The notes under the pieces were generated by a model. The model saw nothing but the letters and a program-made list of their open reading frames with translations, was not told where the DNA came from and ran no database searches. DNA of 15,174 bases, taken from contig JAGCNA010000099.1 of the NCBI GenBank assembly GCA_017646185.1, positions 1-15,174 of the forward strand, in the 5' to 3' direction. This stretch comes from Clostridia bacterium (GTDB lineage Bacteria; Bacillota; Clostridia; Oscillospirales; CAG-382). Numbering within the stretch: position 1 is the stretch's first letter; every line of letters begins with the position of its first letter. A program made the translations under genes and the position numbers. This document shows, in pieces, positions 8,044 to 13,783 of the stretch.

Positions 8044-8044
8044 T

Positions 8045-8869
8045 ATGAAAAGAATAGTTACAGTTCAGGATATTTCCTGTATCGGCAAGTGCTCACTTAC
8101 CGTAGCACTTCCCATAATCTCCGCTATGGGCGTTGAATGTGCGGTAATTCCCACCGCCGTTTTGTCCACCCACACAATGTTTTCCGGCTTTACCTTCCGT
8201 GATCTTACGGAAGACGTTACACCCATAACCGAGCATTGGAAAAAAGAAGGCTTTGGCTTTGATGCTATCTATACCGGCTATCTGGGCTCTTTTGAACAGC
8301 TTAATCTTGTAAGCAAGCTTATAGACGATTTCCCCTCTTTGGTGGTTATCGACCCCGTTATGGCAGATAACGGCAAGCTTTATACCGGCTTTACCGTGGA
8401 ATTTGCAAAGGAAATGGCTCGTCTTTGCGGCAAAGCAGACGTTATCGTTCCCAATATGACAGAAGCTTCCTTTATGCTGGGTATAGATTACGTTGGAAGC
8501 GGATATACCGAAGATTACGTTAAGCAGGTGCTTAAAGGCTTGTGTGATCTGGGTCCCAAGTACGCAGTTCTTACCGGCGTTGATTACGGCGACGGAAAGC
8601 TGGGTGTGGCTTGTATGGAAAAGGAAAGCGGAAAGGTGTTTACATACTTCCGCGACCGTATCGACCGTTCCTATCACGGCACGGGTGACGTATACGCATC
8701 CTCTCTCGTAGGCGCACTTATGAACGGCAAAACTTTGGAAGAAAGCCTTAAGGTTGCTACCGATTACACCGTGGCTTGTATCGCCCGCACCGCTTCTTCT
8801 CCCGATTCCGTTAACTACGGCGTTGAGTTCGAAAAAGAAGTGCCCTATCTCCTTGAACTGCTTAAGTAG
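8045..8869 (+). CDS. Pyridoxamine/pyridoxal kinase
   Basis: Phosphorylates B6 vitamers to pyridoxal phosphate or pyridoxamine phosphate in the salvage pathway. The 274-residue ribokinase-fold protein has VQDISCIGKCS (7-17), IDPVMADNGKLY (102-113), the ATP-site PNMTEA (136-141) and the anion-hole motif HGTGD (211-215) with catalytic base Asp215. The pattern fits the PdxK/PdxY pyridoxamine kinase group rather than hydroxymethylpyrimidine kinase ThiD. It begins one base after the mnmM stop and lacks a clear Shine-Dalgarno (only AGAAAG 14 nt away), so translation probably depends on re-initiation. Pyridoxal phosphate is the cofactor of DAP aminotransferase and DAP decarboxylase, which fits the operon. 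Confidence 0.9.
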   Translation: MKRIVTVQDISCIGKCSLTVALPIISAMGVECAVIPTAVLSTHTMFSGFTFRDLTEDVTPITEHWKKEGFGFDAIYTGYLGSFEQLNLVSKLIDDFPSLVVIDPVMADNGKLYTGFTVEFAKEMARLCGKADVIVPNMTEASFMLGIDYVGSGYTEDYVKQVLKGLCDLGPKYAVLTGVDYGDGKLGVACMEKESGKVFTYFRDRIDRSYHGTGDVYASSLVGALMNGKTLEESLKVATDYTVACIARTASSPDSVNYGVEFEKEVPYLLELLK

Positions 8870-8877
8870 GCTGTATT

Positions 8878-9351
8878 ATGAAGCTTTTATTCAAGCAAAA
8901 AATGTTCTCTTGGTTCGATAGTTACGATATTTACGCAGAAAACGGAACCGTACTGTATACCGTGAAAGGTCAGCTTTCCTGGGGACATTGCCTCAAAATT
9001 TTCGATGCCGCGGGACGGGAAGTGGGTATGGTTAATGAACGCATATTCACCTTCCTGCCTAAATTCGAAATGTATGAGGACGGTAAATATGTAGGGTGTA
9101 TAAGCAAAGAATTCTCTTTCTTCAAGCCTAAGTTCAACATAGACTGCAACGGTTGGCATATAGACGGAGATCTGTTTGAATGGGATTACGATGTTATAGA
9201 TTCCGCGGGAAGAAAAGTAGCCACCGTAACCAAAGAGATATTTAATTGGACAGATACCTATTCCATAAATATCGAAAACCCCGTTTACACCCTTCACGCC
9301 CTTATGCTGGTGTTGGCAATAGACGCGGAAAAATGTTCAAGAAATAATTAG
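8878..9351 (+). CDS. LURP-one-related (Tubby C-like) family protein
   Basis: A 157-residue soluble protein with the LURP-one-related pattern: an N-terminal FKQKMFSWFDSYDIY segment, repeated short beta hairpins (KIFDAAGREVGMV, VIDSAGRKVATV), alternating aromatic strands (KEFSFFKPKFNIDCNGWHIDGDLFEWDY) and a closing helix (TLHALMLVLAIDAEK, about 137-151). The family forms a 12-stranded barrel around a helix, similar to the Tubby C-terminal domain and phospholipid scramblases; its bacterial role is unknown. It lies 8 nt after the kinase gene with a weak ribosome site and is the last gene before a terminator. I see no signal peptide. Confidence 0.8.
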   Translation: MKLLFKQKMFSWFDSYDIYAENGTVLYTVKGQLSWGHCLKIFDAAGREVGMVNERIFTFLPKFEMYEDGKYVGCISKEFSFFKPKFNIDCNGWHIDGDLFEWDYDVIDSAGRKVATVTKEIFNWTDTYSINIENPVYTLHALMLVLAIDAEKCSRNN

Positions 9352-9364
9352 AAAATCATATTTC

Positions 9365-9398
9365 AAACCGCAGGGCAAAGGCTTTGCGGTTTATTTTT
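9365..9398 (+). terminator. Terminator of the dapA operon
   Basis: AAACCGCA (9365-9372) pairs with TGCGGTTT (9385-9392), followed by ATTTTTAC. An alternative inner stem GCAAAG/CTTTGC (9375-9380/9382-9387) competes. It closes the eight-gene operon before the SOS-controlled polymerase gene. Confidence 0.82.
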
Positions 9399-9408
9399 AC
9401 TTCTTTTA

Positions 9409-9420
9409 GAACATTTGTTC
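9409..9420. promoter_or_regulatory. SOS (LexA) box 1
   Basis: GAACATTTGTTC is a near-perfect palindrome matching the Gram-positive LexA/DinR core GAAC-N4-GTTC. It abuts the -35 hexamer of the polymerase promoter. Confidence 0.85.
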
Positions 9421-9450
9421 TTGACAGAACGAATGTTCGTGTGGTATAAT
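9421..9450 (+). promoter_or_regulatory. SigA promoter of the Y-family polymerase gene
   Basis: TTGACA (9421-9426), an 18-bp spacer and TATAAT (9445-9450) with TGG ahead of it (extended -10). The second SOS box fills most of the spacer, so LexA binding would block polymerase directly. Confidence 0.88.
9427..9438. promoter_or_regulatory. SOS (LexA) box 2
   Basis: GAACGAATGTTC again fits GAAC-N4-GTTC. It lies in the -35/-10 spacer, 18 bp centre to centre from box 1. Confidence 0.85.
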
Positions 9451-9472
9451 TTTCGGGCGAGGTGAATTTATT

Positions 9473-10672
9473 ATGGATAGAACGGTGTTGCACTGCGATT
9501 GCAACTCTTTTTTTGCATCGGTGGAAACGGTGTTCAACCCCTCATACGCCAACGTGCCTATGGCGGTGTGCGGTTCTTCCGAGGAACGTCACGGAATAGT
9601 TCTTGCCAAAAACGAGCTGGCAAAAAGGTTTGGCATAAAAACGGGGGAGGTTATCTGGCAGGCAAAGAAAAAGTGCCCGTCTTTGGTTATTGCACAGCCC
9701 CGTTACAGAGAATACGAGCAATTCAGCCGCAGAATAGGGGAGATATTTTATAAATATACCGATCTGATCGAGCCTTTCGGCATAGACGAAAGCTGGCTGG
9801 ACGTAACCGCAAGCAAAAATCTTTTCGGGGACGGAAAGCAGATAGCCGATGCCTTGCGGGAGCGCATACACCGTGAGGTGGGCATAACCGTTTCCGTGGG
9901 AGTTTCCTTTAACAAGGTCTTTGCCAAGCTGGGAAGCGATTATAAAAAACCGGATGCCACCACCGTTATTTCCCGTGAAAACTTTAAAGATATAGTTTAT
10001 CCTCTGCCGGTTTCCGCCCTTCTTTTTGCAGGGCGGAGCACCACCGCCCGTTTAAGCCGTATAGGGATAAATACGGTAGGGGATATTGCCCTTGCGGGGA
10101 GAAAAGCAATGTCTGACGCTTTGGGCAAAAACGGCGCCACGCTATACGATTACGCAACGGGGGCGGAATGCTCGCCCGTTACCCCCGTCAACACGGAGCG
10201 GGAAATAAAATCCGTGGGCAACGGTATGACCTTCCGCCGCGACCTTGTGGGGATAGACGATATCCGCGCCGCCGTGTGGGCGCTTGCGGATACCGTATCC
10301 TCCCGTATGCGTTCTTACGGGGTAATGTGCGGTACGGTGGCGGTGTCTGTGCGGGATACGAATTTGAACACCGTTTCCCGTCAGCGCAAATTAAGAAACC
10401 CTACCTGCTTTTGCAAAGACATCGCCTCCGTTTCTGTTGACATAATACGTGAGCTTACGGATATATCAAAGCCCATTCGTTCCCTTACCGTTACGGGAAT
10501 GGACATTTGCAAAGCGGATACGGTAGGGGTACAGCAAAGCTTTTTTAACGACGAAAGCACCCGAAGAGAGAAAAACGAAAAGCTGGAAACCGCCATAGAC
10601 CGTATCCGAGCCCGCTTCGGCGGGGAAGCGGTTACCCGTGCAAGCTCGGTAAACAGCGGTTTGGGAATATGA
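9473..10672 (+). CDS. dinB: Y-family translesion DNA polymerase (Pol IV/DinB-like), SOS-regulated
   Basis: A 399-residue error-prone polymerase that copies past DNA lesions. Catalytic carboxylates are Asp9 in HCDCNSFFASVE and Asp105/Glu106 in GIDESWLDVT; Phe14 is the likely steric gate against ribonucleotides. SVGVSFNKVFAKLGSDYKKP (141-160) is the conserved palm/finger segment, followed by a thumb with helix-hairpin-helix (about 190-215) and the little-finger domain (about 240-345). QQSFF (354-358) fits a sliding-clamp binding motif. The DCN sequence differs from the DMD of classical DinB and resembles UmuC (DVN) in its third position, so it may belong to a separate clostridial branch. Two SOS boxes cover the promoter; AGGTGA at 9460-9465 fixes the start at 9473. 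Confidence 0.93.
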   Translation: MDRTVLHCDCNSFFASVETVFNPSYANVPMAVCGSSEERHGIVLAKNELAKRFGIKTGEVIWQAKKKCPSLVIAQPRYREYEQFSRRIGEIFYKYTDLIEPFGIDESWLDVTASKNLFGDGKQIADALRERIHREVGITVSVGVSFNKVFAKLGSDYKKPDATTVISRENFKDIVYPLPVSALLFAGRSTTARLSRIGINTVGDIALAGRKAMSDALGKNGATLYDYATGAECSPVTPVNTEREIKSVGNGMTFRRDLVGIDDIRAAVWALADTVSSRMRSYGVMCGTVAVSVRDTNLNTVSRQRKLRNPTCFCKDIASVSVDIIRELTDISKPIRSLTVTGMDICKADTVGVQQSFFNDESTRREKNEKLETAIDRIRARFGGEAVTRASSVNSGLGI

Positions 10673-10679
10673 AAAATAA

Positions 10680-10914
10680 AAAACGTTCGCATTTGGATAC
10701 AGAATGAATTTTCGCGAGCGGTAGCTGTACAAAGGTACAGCGAGCGAAGCAAAAATTTATACAAAAATGCAAGCGAATAAAACAATATGAAATCCGTGCG
10801 GATTTCTACCGAAGTAAGAAATAATATGTAAAGTATGCGCACATTGTAAGTTTTATATAATAATTCCTATTCTCGCTTTTGCATTTTTGGCTCTGTGCCA
10901 AATGCGGATGTTTT
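10680..10914. repeat. Palindrome-rich MITE-like element
   Basis: This gene-free interval between dinB and asnS is bounded by imperfect inverted repeats: AAAACGTTCGCATTTGG then ATACAGA at 10680-10703, matched on the other strand by AAAACATCCGCATTTGG then CACAGA at 10914-10892. The core CGCATTTGG (10688-10696) is perfect against CCAAATGCG (10898-10906). Inside are a hairpin GCTGTAC-AAAG-GTACAGC (10724-10741) with TTCGC/GCGAA arms (10711-10715/10744-10748), and a 7-bp hairpin GAAATCC-GTGC-GGATTTC (10789-10806). There is no plausible protein and no clear target duplication. A non-autonomous transposable element is the likeliest reading; a structured RNA is the alternative. Confidence 0.5.
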
Positions 10915-10923
10915 AAAAAATTC

Positions 10924-10952
10924 TTGCAATAATAGGATAGATATGGTATAAT
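10924..10952 (+). promoter_or_regulatory. SigA promoter of asnS
   Basis: TTGCAA (10924-10929), a 17-bp spacer and TATAAT (10947-10952) preceded by TGG (extended -10). It starts about 10 bases beyond the repeat element. Confidence 0.8.
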
Positions 10953-10986
10953 ACGATTTGACCTTAAAAAAGGAGAAAGAAAGATT

Positions 10987-12393
10987 ATGTCTATTAAAAA
11001 AGAGCTTACGACAGTAAAAACACTGTATTCCCGTTCCGCGGAACTGGGCGGACAAAGGGTTACGATAGGGGGATGGGTGCGCAATTTGCGCTCTTCTAAT
11101 GCCTTCGGTTTTATCGAACTTAACGACGGTTCTTATTTCAAGCCCGTTCAGGTTGTGTTCGAGGAGTCCAAGCTCGATAATTATAAAGATATCGCTCACC
11201 AGAATATAGGTGCGGCACTTAAAGTTACCGGCGTTCTTGAGCTTACACCCGGCGCAAAACAGCCCTTTGAAATAAAGGCAGAGGCAATCGAGATAGCAGG
11301 TACCTCCACTCCCGATTACCCTCTTCAGCCCAAGCGCCACTCTCCCGAATTTCTGCGTTCCATAGCACATCTGCGCCCCCGCGCAAACACCTTTAACGCA
11401 GTATTCAGAGTAAGAAGCGTAGCTGCGCAGGGAATACACAAATTCTTTGCGGAAAACGGTTTTGTATACGTTCATACTCCTCTTATCACCACCAGTGACT
11501 GTGAGGGTGCAGGAGAAATGTTCCGTGTTACCACGCTGGACGCATCCGAACCTCCCCGCACAGAGGACGGCAAGGTAGATTTTACTCAGGATTTCTTTGG
11601 AAAGCCTACCTCTCTCACCGTTTCCGGTCAGCTTAACGTAGAATGCTTTGCAATGGCGTTTGCCAACGTATATACCTTTGGTCCCACCTTCCGTGCAGAA
11701 AAATCCAACACCCAGCGCCACGCCGCAGAGTTCTGGATGATCGAGCCCGAGATAGCTTTTGCCGACCTTGAGGATGATATGGACCTTGCAGAGCGTATGA
11801 CCAAATACGTTATCGCATACGTTCTTGAAAACTGCCCCGAAGAGATCGAATTCTTTAACAAATTCGTGGATACGGGACTCAAAGCCCGCCTTACAGATCT
11901 GGTTAATTCCGATTTCAAGCGTATAACTTATACTGATGCTATAAAGCTCCTTTCCGAATCCGGCAACAAGTTCGAATTCACTCCTTATTGGGGCTGCGAC
12001 CTGCAGACCGAGCACGAAAGATATCTTACCGAAAAGATCTTCAGAAAGCCTGTTTTCGTTACAGATTATCCCAAGGAAATCAAGGCATTCTATATGCGAC
12101 TCAACGATGACGGCAAAACCGTTGCTGCCTGCGACTGCCTTGTTATGGGCATCGGTGAAATCATCGGCGGCAGCCAGAGAGAAGAACGCCTTGACCTTCT
12201 TGAAGCAAGAATCAAGGAACTCGGTCTTGACCCCAAAGATTATGATTGGTATCTTGACCTTCGCCGTTACGGCGGTGTTAAACACAGCGGATTCGGTCTC
12301 GGCTTTGAAAGACTTGTTATGTATCTCACAGGTATTTCAAACATCCGTGACGTGCTCCCCTTCCCCAGAACAACAGGATCTGCAGATTTTTAA
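10987..12393 (+). CDS. asnS: Asparaginyl-tRNA synthetase
   Basis: Class IIb aminoacyl-tRNA synthetase charging tRNA-Asn with asparagine in the cytoplasm. The 468-residue length matches bacterial AsnRS. Order: an N-terminal OB-fold anticodon-binding domain (about 20-105, [21 protein letters not shown]), then the catalytic domain with motif 2 FRAE (235-238) and motif 3 GFGLGFER (435-442). The C-terminal [15 protein letters not shown] resembles the RDV.PFPRTPG ending of AsnRS and separates it from AspRS. AGGAGA at 10971-10976 precedes the ATG. It is a single-gene unit with its own promoter and a strong terminator. Its presence indicates direct asparaginylation, though an amidotransferase route may coexist. 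Confidence 0.97.
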   Translation: MSIKKELTTVKTLYSRSAELGGQRVTIGGWVRNLRSSNAFGFIELNDGSYFKPVQVVFEESKLDNYKDIAHQNIGAALKVTGVLELTPGAKQPFEIKAEAIEIAGTSTPDYPLQPKRHSPEFLRSIAHLRPRANTFNAVFRVRSVAAQGIHKFFAENGFVYVHTPLITTSDCEGAGEMFRVTTLDASEPPRTEDGKVDFTQDFFGKPTSLTVSGQLNVECFAMAFANVYTFGPTFRAEKSNTQRHAAEFWMIEPEIAFADLEDDMDLAERMTKYVIAYVLENCPEEIEFFNKFVDTGLKARLTDLVNSDFKRITYTDAIKLLSESGNKFEFTPYWGCDLQTEHERYLTEKIFRKPVFVTDYPKEIKAFYMRLNDDGKTVAACDCLVMGIGEIIGGSQREERLDLLEARIKELGLDPKDYDWYLDLRRYGGVKHSGFGLGFERLVMYLTGISNIRDVLPFPRTTGSADF

Positions 12394-12405
12394 TTGCAAA
12401 AAAAT

Positions 12406-12437
12406 ATCCCCATCCAAAACGGATGGGGATTTTTGTT
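12406..12437 (+). terminator. Rho-independent terminator of asnS
   Basis: ATCCCCATCC (12406-12415) pairs perfectly with GGATGGGGAT (12421-12430) around an AAAAC loop, followed by TTTTGTT. It lies 12 nt after the asnS stop. Confidence 0.93.
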
Positions 12438-12460
12438 CATTTAAAGCTTATCCTTGATGA

Positions 12461-12568
12461 AGTAATTGCAAAGCAATATTATTCACACCTCATCCACCGC
12501 AAGCGGTCCCCCTTCCCTTCAAGGGGAAGGCTAATTAACACGCAAAGGGGTCGATGAAAACATCGGCC
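12461..12568. repeat. Hairpin-rich intergenic repeat candidate
   Basis: A chain of small palindromes without coding potential: ATTGC-AAA-GCAAT (12465-12477), ACCGC-AA-GCGGT (12496-12507), CCTTCCC/GGGAAGG (12511-12517/12524-12530) and GGTCGATG-AAAA-CATCGGCC (12549-12568, one G-T pair). The central CACCTCATCC...CCTTCCC text resembles dispersed intergenic repeats I associate with gut Clostridia; that resemblance is from memory, not a search. No good T-tract follows these hairpins on the minus strand, so they are not an evident terminator for the minus-strand gene ending at 12578. Confidence 0.45.
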
Positions 12569-12577
12569 ACTATAATG

Positions 12578-13387
12578 TTAATACCCAACAGCTTCTACAC
12601 CGTATACAGCCTGTTCATGTGTGAAGCCTTCAAATTCAAGCTGATCTATAAGACTCGAGCGAGAAAAAGAGGAAAACTCCAAATATGACTCTGCTTTTTT
12701 GGCAGCCTGTTCATTCCAATCAGCACCGCAATTATCCGCACCGTACTTTGCTTGTGATGATGTAAAGCCTTCAAATTCAAGTTGGTCAACCAAACCTTCG
12801 TATGAAAAAGCCGAAAAATCAAGATATGACTTTGCCTTCTTTAAAGCCTGTTCATTCCAATCGACACCGATATTGTCAACAGCATAAACTGCTTCATCGT
12901 TCGAAAAGCCTTCATATTCAAGCTGGTCAATTAAACCTTCTCGTGAAAAAGCCGAAAAATCAAGATATGATTCAGCTTTTTTAACTGCATTCTTTTGACC
13001 TAACGTTTCTTTGGATTCAGTTTTAGCAACAGTAGTTTTCTTTTCTGTTTCTTTAATCTTTTGTGTTATAACTTCTTTCGCTGTTGTTTTTTCTGTTGAA
13101 TCCTTTTCAGCTTCAGTTTCTTCGACAACGATTTCAGTTTCAGAATTATCTTCAATACTTTCTGTGATGTCAATTTCCGTTAAACTGATATCAGACTGAG
13201 TTGAAACATCTTCAGTCTCTTCTCCTCCGCTACCAATAGCAACAAGCAAAACAAACACTACAATAAGCCAAAACCACCATTTTTTATAAAACGGCTTTTT
13301 AATTTTTACGCCACAACCAGGACATATTTTGGCACTTGATTCAATTTCATTACCGCAAGAACCACATTTGCTCTTTTTTTTACTCAT
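12578..13387 (-). CDS. Zinc-ribbon, membrane-anchored protein with three Ltp repeats
   Basis: A 269-residue protein in four parts: an N-terminal zinc ribbon (Cys8, Cys11, Cys22, Cys25), one membrane helix (about 37-53, WWFWLIVVFVLLVAIG), a Glu/Thr/Ser-rich low-complexity spacer (55-130), and three tandem Ltp (host cell surface-exposed lipoprotein) repeats at 134-180, 181-227 and 228-269. Each repeat carries KKAxSYLxFSxFS, then LxDQLExEGF and a Tyr-Gly/Ala-Val/Ala segment, with DWNEQA joining units. Ltp of the streptococcal phage TP-J34 is a lipoprotein that blocks injection of incoming phage DNA. This protein has no lipobox and probably sits with ribbon inside and repeats outside. A strong GAGGAGGAAG ribosome site and a consensus promoter suggest high expression if not repressed. 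Base composition is richer in A/T than its neighbours, suggesting transfer. An anti-phage role is inference. Confidence 0.8.
   Translation of the reverse strand: MSKKKSKCGSCGNEIESSAKICPGCGVKIKKPFYKKWWFWLIVVFVLLVAIGSGGEETEDVSTQSDISLTEIDITESIEDNSETEIVVEETEAEKDSTEKTTAKEVITQKIKETEKKTTVAKTESKETLGQKNAVKKAESYLDFSAFSREGLIDQLEYEGFSNDEAVYAVDNIGVDWNEQALKKAKSYLDFSAFSYEGLVDQLEFEGFTSSQAKYGADNCGADWNEQAAKKAESYLEFSSFSRSSLIDQLEFEGFTHEQAVYGVEAVGY
12581..12988 (-). repeat. Three tandem 141-bp (47-codon) Ltp repeat units
   Basis: Units at 12848-12988, 12707-12847 and 12581-12706 (the last shortened to 42 codons by the stop). They share similar DNA as well as protein, for example CTGTTCATTCCAATC (plus-strand reading) at the junctions near 12709 and 12849, so the array probably grew by duplication. 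Confidence 0.8.
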
Positions 13388-13415
13388 TTCATCTTCCTCC
13401 TCTAATTCAAAAACT

Positions 13416-13425
13416 GAATATATTC
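13416..13425. promoter_or_regulatory. Palindrome GAATATATTC, candidate operator
   Basis: A perfect 10-bp palindrome in the 5' leader of the Ltp-repeat gene, sharing the GAATAT half-site with the palindromes at 13439-13466. It may be a further binding site of the adjacent XRE regulator. Confidence 0.4.
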
Positions 13426-13438
13426 CATTTGTTTGGTT

Positions 13439-13466
13439 ATATTCATTATATGAATATTATATTCAT
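13439..13466. promoter_or_regulatory. Overlapping inverted repeats, candidate operator of the XRE regulator
   Basis: Three 8-bp half-sites alternate in orientation: ATATTCAT (13439-13446), ATGAATAT (13450-13457), ATATTCAT (13459-13466). Adjacent pairs make two perfect inverted repeats. They cover the -10 region of the Ltp-gene promoter, the expected place for a repressor. Confidence 0.6.
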
Positions 13467-13484
13467 ATAAAATATAAGTGTCAA
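13456..13484 (-). promoter_or_regulatory. Consensus SigA promoter of the Ltp-repeat gene
   Basis: On the minus strand TTGACA (13484-13479), a 17-bp spacer and TATAAT (13461-13456): a perfect housekeeping promoter. Its -10 box is embedded in the candidate operator. A weaker plus-strand promoter (TTCATT 13443-13448, TATAAA 13466-13471, 17 bp apart) could drive the regulator. Confidence 0.8.
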
Positions 13485-13524
13485 GCATATTTTATGATTT
13501 AATTGAATATGCGAGGTGGATAAG

Positions 13525-13743
13525 ATGAAAAACTTAAAACTGATTAGAGTTATAAACGATTACACTCAATTAAAGGTTCAGATGGAAACAGGTATACCGC
13601 AAAGTATGATTTCAAAATATGAAACGGGAGAACTGATGCCTACCACCGAAAATCTTATTATCCTTGCAAGATTTTATAATACAAGTCTTGATTTTTTAAT
13701 GGATTTAACCGACGAAAAAAAGCCATATCCCCATAAAAAGTAA
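13525..13743 (+). CDS. Small XRE-family helix-turn-helix regulator
   Basis: A 72-residue DNA-binding protein that is essentially one Cro/CI-type helix-turn-helix domain: helix 1 (LKLIRVINDYT), helix 2 (QLKVQMETGI), the recognition helix PQSMISKYETGE (27-38), then TTENLIILARFYNTSLDFLMDLTD. The highly basic C-terminus is short and has no dimerisation or protease domain. I prefer the ATG at 13525, 8 nt after GAGG (13513-13516), over an in-frame GTG at 13516 that lies inside the ribosome site. It is divergent from the Ltp-repeat gene and the GAATAT palindromes lie between them, so it probably represses that gene and perhaps itself (inference). Confidence 0.85.
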   Translation: MKNLKLIRVINDYTQLKVQMETGIPQSMISKYETGELMPTTENLIILARFYNTSLDFLMDLTDEKKPYPHKK

Positions 13744-13745
13744 TT

Positions 13746-13780
13746 ATCCCGCCGACGGATTTCCGTCAGCGGGATTTTTG
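13746..13780 (+). terminator. Rho-independent terminator after the XRE gene
   Basis: ATCCCGC plus GACGG (13746-13758) pair with CCGTC plus GCGGGAT (13763-13775), with one C-A mismatch and an ATTT loop, followed by TTTTG. It separates the regulator from the convergent beta-galactosidase gene. Confidence 0.9.
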
Positions 13781-13783
13781 TTA

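Noticed and set aside
10881..10905. Hairpin GCATTTTTGGC-TCTGT-GCCAAATGC as a terminator for dinB
   Set aside because: The stem has a two-base bulge and GGATG stands before the short T run; it is better explained as the right end of the inverted-repeat element.
10867..12285. Long minus-strand open frame opposite asnS
   Set aside because: An antisense shadow of asnS: Cys/Gly-rich, no domain pattern, no ribosome site seen; it also crosses the asnS promoter.
12549..12568. Terminator for the Ltp-repeat gene
   Set aside because: On the minus strand the hairpin is followed by CCCTTTGCG rather than a T tract, so termination here is not supported.
12848..12988. CRISPR-like interpretation of the repeats in 12581-12988
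   Set aside because: The repeats are in-frame 141-bp coding units with diverged sequence and no unique spacers.
13219..13387. Signal peptide with lipobox in the Ltp-repeat protein
   Set aside because: There is no cysteine after the hydrophobic segment (it ends AIGSGGEE) and the cysteines are in the N-terminal zinc ribbon, so a lipoprotein is not supported.
13516..13524. GTG start for the XRE regulator
   Set aside because: This GTG is part of the GAGGTGG ribosome site that serves the ATG at 13525.
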